Positions 3,507 through 7,834 of a DNA stretch of 7,834 nt are shown piece by piece (within the stretch, counting starts at the first letter, position 1; every line of letters begins with the position of its first letter). Source of the stretch: UBA3103 sp002365855 (GTDB lineage Bacteria > Bacillota > Desulfotomaculia > Desulfotomaculales > Pelotomaculaceae); assembly GCA_030627625.1 (NCBI GenBank), contig DAOURR010000076.1, positions 1-7,834 of the forward strand. The letters are read 5' to 3'. The notes under the pieces are model-generated. The model ran no database searches. It saw nothing but the letters and a program-made list of their open reading frames with translations, and had not been told where the DNA came from. The position numbers and the translations under genes were made by a program.

Positions 3507-5939
3507 ATGAAACAGATTCCCTTACCCGCCGATCAACAATTTCGCCGCAGTTTGGGTATACCTGATGATGCCGAACGAGTACTGATCTTTTCCGAGTCGA
3601 GTCATTGGGATCCCAATTGGCTGCTCACATCTGAAGAATATTTCGAGCGATTTGTCCGCCATAACCTTGACCAGGCTATCGAGGAATTGCAGCGGGAATC
3701 GCGTTGCGTCTATTCGATTGAGTGCATGTTCTTCTTACGCCAGTACTGGGATCGTTATCCTGCGCAGCGGGATAATATCCGCGAACTGGTCAACGAAGGA
3801 CGTTTGCGTCTAACCAGTAGTGGTGTCACCACCGCGGATACGTTGTTGCCCAGCGCGGAAGCAATTCTACGCGATTTTCTCATCGGCCAGGAGTGGCTGC
3901 GCGCTAACGGGATGGAACAGGAACCAAAACTGGCTTATTTTACAGATAGTTTCGGTTGTACGCCAACACTTCCCTCGCTTTTAAAAGCGGCCGGTTTTGA
4001 TCGTACTGCCATCACTCGCATCGATGGGATGTATTTTATGGGCTGTGATTTAGAATCATCCAAGCGATTTCCCAGATCAGGCTCAAGCGCTGAACGGTTG
4101 CTGACCCAAGAGCGCAGTCTTGACTTTGTCTGGCGCGACCAGAATGGCGCGCAAGTGTTGTGTCACTGGAATGCTTTTACCTATGGACAAGGGGACATGC
4201 TCGCTTTTGTTGGTTTGAGCCGTGTCTATCTTGCCCGGGTTGCCTTCCCCGCGCGATCCGAACGTCATATTGCGCACCGCATCAAGCAGTATGTTACCCA
4301 GCTTTCGCCCTACAGCCGTACGCCATATATGCTGTGTCCCATTGGCTTCGATTTTGTGGAGCCAATCCCCGACCTTGTTGCTCTACTTGATCGATACAAT
4401 CAAAATCACTACCCGACAAGCGGCGTCTGGGCGGTCAATGCCGGGATGGACGATTATCTTACTCTGATTGAACCTTATCAGGATAAACTTCCTGTGTTGG
4501 AGCTTGATCCAAATCCCTACTGGACTGGTTTCTACACAGCCCGTCCAACTCTTAAGCGACGGTGTCGCAAGCTGGTGAACGATCTGCTGCTGGCCGAGAA
4601 GTTGTCTTTTTTGCCTGAAAATCGCAAGGCTTATGAGACCATCTCTCAGGAACTTAAAGATGCCTGGTGGCAGGCGGCTACCTCGAATCATCACGACTTT
4701 ATCACCGGCACATCTCCAGACAAGGTAGTCGCAGAAGAGCAAATCCCCTGGCTTGTCCAGGCTGCTGATTCGGTAGATGCGATCATAGATTGCCTCACTT
4801 TCGCTCTGCCCGTATCCGATGTGACACCAACGTGCTCCAAATCTTTGACCTGGAGCCGGAAAAATGGCAGGATTCAGGTTAAGACCGCACATTATAACAT
4901 TGAGCTGGCTGAAGATGTCGGTGGAGCAATAGTTAATCTGCAATCTCAGGATGCGCAGACATCTTTGCTAACAGGCATCTCGAATGATCTGATCAGTTAT
5001 CGCGATTCAGGTGGCCTTTGGCGTATGGGACTTGAATTTGCCGGGGGCATCTGGAAAGAGTCAATGAGAGCCAGCCATTACCCAATTCAAATACAGGTAC
5101 ACAAACACAATAATGGTTTGGAAATCATTTGTAGTGCCGAACTTAACGGCCAAACAATACGCCGCCTGATGTGGTTTAGCAATGACTCGCCTGTGATACA
5201 CTGTCGCATTGAAGGCAAAGCCGCCGAAGGACATTCCGTCACCGTTCGCTTTGCGACCGGCATTTCCTCAAAAAATTTGGTGATGGATTCGCCCGGAGGG
5301 ATTGTCGTTCGCCCGCCAAAGCGGATATATGACCCCACTTTCTGGCCCTTGCATAGTTTTGTCCATCTCCAGGATGATGATACTGGACGCGGTCTTGCAA
5401 TTTTACAGCCAATGCCAGGGGCAATTTCTTACCAGCCAGGCGGTCAACTTGAACTGGTTGCGATGCGCAACGCCACGCGGGAAAAAGTATTTGGCTTGAT
5501 TGGTATTCCCGGTAACCCGGCCAGCGGACACGAACGCGAAAGTTATGCTTTTGAGTATGCGCTTCTATTCACTCAAAACGGTGATTGGCGGGATAACAAC
5601 ATTCATTTTATGGCACGGGACATTGCGAATAATCCTTGGAGTAATTCCAGAGATACAGCGCTGCGCGGCCTGGCCGATTCCATTGTCACAACCGGCTCCA
5701 CCGATGTTTGGGTGACAGCGGTCAAGCCTGCCTCGCGGGGAGAAGGGGTCATCGTGCGCCTGTATACGCCTGCTTTGCCAGAATCGCTGGTGGTGGTTAA
5801 AGCCCCTCATTTCAAGGTGATAGGAGCCTTTCTGTGTGACGCACGCGAGCGTGATCTGGAGCCGCTGGAGGTGCAGGATGGCACTGTCCGGGTGGCGATG
5901 CCGGGGACGATTGCCACAATCAGATTGTTGCCAGGTTAG
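3507..5939 (+). CDS. GH38 family alpha-mannosidase-like glycoside hydrolase
   Basis: An 810-residue protein, in the usual range for GH38. The N-terminal catalytic barrel shows the metal-binding motif SHWDPNW (H33, D35), the nucleophile motif TDSFG (D147) and HHDFITGTS (395-403) with the third metal-binding histidine H396. These correspond to His90, Asp92, Asp204 and His471 of Golgi alpha-mannosidase II. A helical middle segment (about 345-430) precedes the C-terminal beta-rich region (about 455-810). There is no signal peptide, so it probably acts in the cytoplasm on imported mannosides or similar glycans; exact specificity is not readable. GGAGG (3491-3495) lies 11 nt before the ATG at 3507. 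The ATG at 3489 would overlap that site and has none of its own, so the shorter start is preferred. The gene is G+C-rich (36 of 60 bases at 4201-4260) against AT-rich neighbours (17 of 60 at 7201-7260). No sugar transporter or regulator accompanies it, which points to acquisition as a single gene. Confidence 0.9.
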   Translation: MKQIPLPADQQFRRSLGIPDDAERVLIFSESSHWDPNWLLTSEEYFERFVRHNLDQAIEELQRESRCVYSIECMFFLRQYWDRYPAQRDNIRELVNEGRLRLTSSGVTTADTLLPSAEAILRDFLIGQEWLRANGMEQEPKLAYFTDSFGCTPTLPSLLKAAGFDRTAITRIDGMYFMGCDLESSKRFPRSGSSAERLLTQERSLDFVWRDQNGAQVLCHWNAFTYGQGDMLAFVGLSRVYLARVAFPARSERHIAHRIKQYVTQLSPYSRTPYMLCPIGFDFVEPIPDLVALLDRYNQNHYPTSGVWAVNAGMDDYLTLIEPYQDKLPVLELDPNPYWTGFYTARPTLKRRCRKLVNDLLLAEKLSFLPENRKAYETISQELKDAWWQAATSNHHDFITGTSPDKVVAEEQIPWLVQAADSVDAIIDCLTFALPVSDVTPTCSKSLTWSRKNGRIQVKTAHYNIELAEDVGGAIVNLQSQDAQTSLLTGISNDLISYRDSGGLWRMGLEFAGGIWKESMRASHYPIQIQVHKHNNGLEIICSAELNGQTIRRLMWFSNDSPVIHCRIEGKAAEGHSVTVRFATGISSKNLVMDSPGGIVVRPPKRIYDPTFWPLHSFVHLQDDDTGRGLAILQPMPGAISYQPGGQLELVAMRNATREKVFGLIGIPGNPASGHERESYAFEYALLFTQNGDWRDNNIHFMARDIANNPWSNSRDTALRGLADSIVTTGSTDVWVTAVKPASRGEGVIVRLYTPALPESLVVVKAPHFKVIGAFLCDARERDLEPLEVQDGTVRVAMPGTIATIRLLPG

Positions 5940-5980
5940 AGGACGCACCTTGGACACCCTTCGCAGCCTCTCATTTTTTT
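5938..5980 (+). terminator. Possible intrinsic terminator of the glycosidase gene
   Basis: AGAGG (5938-5942), starting at the stop codon, can pair with CCTCT (5967-5971). A 2x2 internal mismatch and a GC/GC step follow, and seven T residues lie at 5974-5980. The stem is short and the loop long, so this is a weak call supported mainly by the T-run and position. Confidence 0.35.
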
Positions 5981-6095
5981 CTATCACCTGTCTGTTTTAA
6001 AATTTTATCTACTTTTTCTTATCTCTGTACAGAGCAAAATAAAGAGAAGAAGCTATTTTTACGCTTATATTACCACCGGTTTAACACAAATAACT

Positions 6096-6150
6096 AAAAA
6101 TCTTTATATAAAAAGAGGATTTTTACTTATTTTGTAGAATAAAGAGGTAA
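6096..6150 (+). repeat. Short dispersed AT-rich repeat, copy B
   Basis: TATAAAAAGAGGATTTTTA (6107-6125) differs from copy A by one base. GATTTTT (6118-6124) pairs with AAAAATC (6096-6102) across a 15-nt loop. The base that differs from copy A (A instead of G) is matched by T instead of C in the left arm, so pairing is kept in both copies. It ends 122 nt before the esterase start, almost the same distance as copy A from its gene. Confidence 0.5.
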
Positions 6151-6159
6151 AGCTATTCT
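6132..6159 (+). promoter_or_regulatory. Possible esterase promoter
   Basis: TTGTAG (6132-6137) and TATTCT (6154-6159) with a 16-nt spacer are a moderate sigma-70 match inside and just after repeat copy B. The implied leader is about 80 nt. The matching position in copy A has TTGCAG but no good -10, so this is a weak call. Confidence 0.3.
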
Positions 6160-6246
6160 CAATCTTTTTACTATCAATTATGCAGCGTCTTAATTCAAGT
6201 GTTACAAATTAATGATTTTTTAAAAATAAAAGGGAGAAAAGATATT

Positions 6247-7707
6247 ATGAAAAGGATTTATAAGATTATGTTTGGTAGTTTAATTTGTCTTGCTTTGATA
6301 ATGGCAAGTAGTGTTGGTATGATAGGGTTTGCTCAACAGCAAGATACTTCTGCTTCTGGTATTGAGGGTATCTGGGAGGGCAAGTTAAAAGTTCCTGGGA
6401 CAGAACTTAGAATTGTCTTCAATATTTCTAAGAATCCTGATGGTACTCTAACTGCGACTTTGGATAGTCCAGACCAGGGAGCAACTGGCATCCCGGTGGA
6501 AGAAGTTATCTTTAAAGATAATACCTTACGCCTGGAAGTAAAATCTGCGGGAGGCGTTTTTGAAGGGAAAGTCAGTGAAGATTTTTTAGTTATTGAGGGA
6601 GAATGGAAACAGTCCGGGCAGACTTTGCCCCTTACACTTAAGCGGGTTGATAAAGCAGTGGAAATTCTTAGACCTCAAGTGCCAAAAAAACCTTATCCTT
6701 ATGTAGAAAAGAAAGTAGCGTATACAAACTTAAAGGCAGGGGTAAAACTTGTTGGTACGTTGACTTTACCCTCTGACAAAGGTGTATTTCCAGCGGTATT
6801 ACTAATCACCGGCTCCGGACCGCAAGACCGTGATGAAACTATATACGGTCATCATCCTTTCCTGATATTAGCAGATTATTTAACTCGTCAGGGTATTGCA
6901 GTTCTTAGGGTAGATGATCGGGGAATAGGAGAATCTACCGGGGACTTTTCCCAGGCTACCAGTGAAGATTTTGCATCCGATGTATTAGTAGGTGTGGAAT
7001 ATCTTAAAACCTGTAAAGAAATAGACCCCAATAAGATAGGTCTTATTGGGCATAGTGAAGGGGGGTTGATTGCTCCTATGGTAGCTGTAAAATCACCGGA
7101 TGTAGCCTTTATAATATTAATGGCTGGGACAGGATTAACCGGAGAAGAAATTCTATATTTGCAGGGTGCTTTGATTTCCAGGGTAATGGGGGTTAGCGAA
7201 GAAGATATTATCAAGAAGCGCCAGTTCAATGAAAAGATATTTTCTGTTTTAAAAGAAGAAGAGGATAGTGAAATTGCTGAAGAACGACTTCGACAGATGT
7301 TTAAGGAAGATTGGGAAAAAATGAGTGACGAGGAAAAGGAGCAAATAGGTGACCCAGAAGTATTCCTTGAAGCTCAGCTTCAGAGCTTATTGTCTCCCTG
7401 GCTTAAGTTTTTCCTGACTTATGATCCTAAACCAACTTTGAGTAAGGTAAAGTGTCCGGTACTGGCTATAAATGGAGAGAAAGATTTACAAGTTCCTCCC
7501 AAAGAGAATCTAAGTGCTATCGAAGAAGCCCTCAAAGTCGGTGGTAACCAAAATTATACTATCAAAGAATTGTCAGGCCTCAATCATCTTTTTCAAACCG
7601 CTCAAACCGGAGCGCTTTCAGAATATGTAAAGATTGAAGAAACGATTTCACCGGTGGCTTTAAAAATAGTAGGCGATTGGATTTTAGAACAAACCCGAGA
7701 TAGATAA
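6247..7707 (+). CDS. Secreted EstD-like alpha/beta hydrolase (esterase)
   Basis: A 486-residue exported serine hydrolase. Residues 1-29 form a signal peptide: K2, R3 and K6, a hydrophobic core, then GFA with likely cleavage before Q30. A beta-rich N-terminal domain (about 38-135) starts GIEGIWEG and resembles the extra domain found in front of this esterase group. The alpha/beta hydrolase domain runs from about 150 to 486. It has the oxyanion-region motif ITGSGPQDRD (187-196), RVDDRGIGES (221-230), the nucleophile elbow GHSEGG (268-273, S270), the acid D413 in GEKD and H447 in GLNH, so the triad is complete. A charged helical cap lies at about 315-375. The closest characterised type I recognise is EstD of Thermotoga maritima; the substrate is probably a short-chain ester, but a peptidase-like role is not excluded. 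The ATG at 6247 follows GGGAG (6232-6236) by 10 nt. An upstream in-frame GTG (6199) would put 16 residues before the signal peptide and is rejected. A PlsC-like gene follows after 14 nt. Confidence 0.9.
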   Translation: MKRIYKIMFGSLICLALIMASSVGMIGFAQQQDTSASGIEGIWEGKLKVPGTELRIVFNISKNPDGTLTATLDSPDQGATGIPVEEVIFKDNTLRLEVKSAGGVFEGKVSEDFLVIEGEWKQSGQTLPLTLKRVDKAVEILRPQVPKKPYPYVEKKVAYTNLKAGVKLVGTLTLPSDKGVFPAVLLITGSGPQDRDETIYGHHPFLILADYLTRQGIAVLRVDDRGIGESTGDFSQATSEDFASDVLVGVEYLKTCKEIDPNKIGLIGHSEGGLIAPMVAVKSPDVAFIILMAGTGLTGEEILYLQGALISRVMGVSEEDIIKKRQFNEKIFSVLKEEEDSEIAEERLRQMFKEDWEKMSDEEKEQIGDPEVFLEAQLQSLLSPWLKFFLTYDPKPTLSKVKCPVLAINGEKDLQVPPKENLSAIEEALKVGGNQNYTIKELSGLNHLFQTAQTGALSEYVKIEETISPVALKIVGDWILEQTRDR

Positions 7708-7721
7708 TGGGGTAGATTATT

Positions 7722-7834
7722 TTGTTTTATATTATTGCCAAATTTATTTTTTTAATCATTTTTAAATTGTTCTTTAGGCTAAAAGTAACCGGTCAAGAAA
7801 ATATACCCCAGTATGGTCCGTTTATTATTGTAGC
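7722..7834 (+). CDS. PlsC-like 1-acyl-glycerol-3-phosphate acyltransferase, partial
   Basis: The frame is open from just after an in-frame TAG (7713-7715) to the window edge, giving 37 codons. The protein starts with a hydrophobic membrane-associating stretch (about 2-18). It continues FRLKVTGQENIPQYGPFIIVA, which matches the conserved segment that precedes the catalytic NHxxxxD box of PlsC-type acyltransferases; the box itself would lie just past the edge. No ATG is available between the stop and the conserved part. TTG at 7722 is the only usual start codon and lies 9 nt after GGGG (7709-7712). The short gap from the esterase indicates cotranscription. Such enzymes acylate lysophosphatidic acid in phospholipid synthesis at the inner membrane, though related family members have other acceptors. 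Confidence 0.75.
   Translation, partial: MFYIIAKFIFLIIFKLFFRLKVTGQENIPQYGPFIIV

Larger units (their letters stand above)
5940..6246. other. Intergenic region between glycosidase and esterase
   Basis: This 307-nt stretch holds no convincing gene. It contains the weak terminator at its left end and a perfect 12-bp palindrome CTCTGTACAGAG (6023-6034). Repeat copy B (6096-6150) follows. A possible promoter for the esterase is TTGTAG (6132-6137), 16 nt, TATTCT (6154-6159). The esterase ribosome site GGGAG (6232-6236) is at the right end. Base composition falls back to AT-rich within about 40 nt of the glycosidase stop. Confidence 0.5.

Noticed and set aside
831..5939. GC-rich blocks as an assembly chimera
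   Set aside because: The iron-sulfur gene sits inside an operon with intact junctions and ribosome sites, and the composition changes follow gene boundaries. Read coverage would be needed to exclude it fully for the glycosidase.
4083..5987. Several plus- and minus-strand frames inside the glycosidase gene, including 186 and 140 codons on the minus strand
   Set aside because: All are shadows of the GC-rich GH38 frame, which has its catalytic motifs in order and no interruption.
6023..6034. Perfect palindrome CTCTGTACAGAG as an operator
   Set aside because: A perfect 12-bp palindrome is expected about twice by chance in a window of this length, and it lies about 100 nt upstream of the candidate promoter. 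It is listed only as part of the intergenic description.
6199..6246. Upstream GTG start for the esterase
   Set aside because: It would place 16 residues before the signal peptide, and it has no ribosome site; the ATG at 6247 has one at suitable spacing.
6888..7229. Minus-strand frame of 113 codons inside the esterase gene
   Set aside because: Antisense to the nucleophile-elbow region of a well-supported hydrolase; no ribosome site or domain.

Overview
The window is about 7.8 kb of mostly AT-rich bacterial chromosome with nine genes, two of them cut by the window edges. No rRNA, tRNA, CRISPR array, transposase or phage gene was seen. The background genes (split permease, ArsR regulator, DUF3795 protein, esterase, acyltransferase) are AT-rich, with long A/T tracts between genes and clear Shine-Dalgarno sites. 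The membrane iron-sulfur protein suggests anaerobic or redox-active metabolism. An AT-rich anaerobe (for example Atribacterota, Thermotogota or a clostridial lineage) would fit, but the sequence alone does not settle the taxon. Two genes are much richer in G+C than their surroundings: the iron-sulfur protein (831-1649) and the GH38 glycosidase (about 3507-5939). They look acquired from a higher-GC donor.

Minus strand, 2000 to 1: an apparent four-gene operon reads arsR-like regulator, NapH-like membrane 4Fe-4S protein, permease half A and permease half B (cut by the left edge). Upstream is a near-consensus sigma-70 promoter (TTGACA, 17 nt, TATATT). A perfect 11-bp inverted repeat overlaps its -10 and presumed start site, which is a textbook layout for ArsR repression. 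The two permease genes overlap by ATGA and share an ungapped sequence motif, so the transporter is probably built from two paralogous half-size subunits. Coupling this transporter to an iron-sulfur electron-transfer protein under an ArsR regulator with only one cysteine is the most interesting functional idea here.

Plus strand, 2238 to 5939: a Cys-rich DUF3795 protein, a macrodomain (ADP-ribose-processing type) and a large cytoplasmic GH38 alpha-mannosidase-like enzyme with its metal and nucleophile residues intact. The spacers between them contain inverted repeats. It is not clear that the three form one operon.

Plus strand, 6247 to 7834: a secreted, EstD-like alpha/beta hydrolase with a complete Ser-Asp-His triad, followed 14 nt later by the start of a PlsC-type acyltransferase gene with a probable TTG start, cut by the right edge.

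Two copies of a short AT-rich repeat lie about 120 nt upstream of the DUF3795 and esterase genes. They are nearly identical over 19 bp, and the single difference is matched by a compensating change in the opposite arm of an inverted repeat. This suggests a selected structure or binding site.
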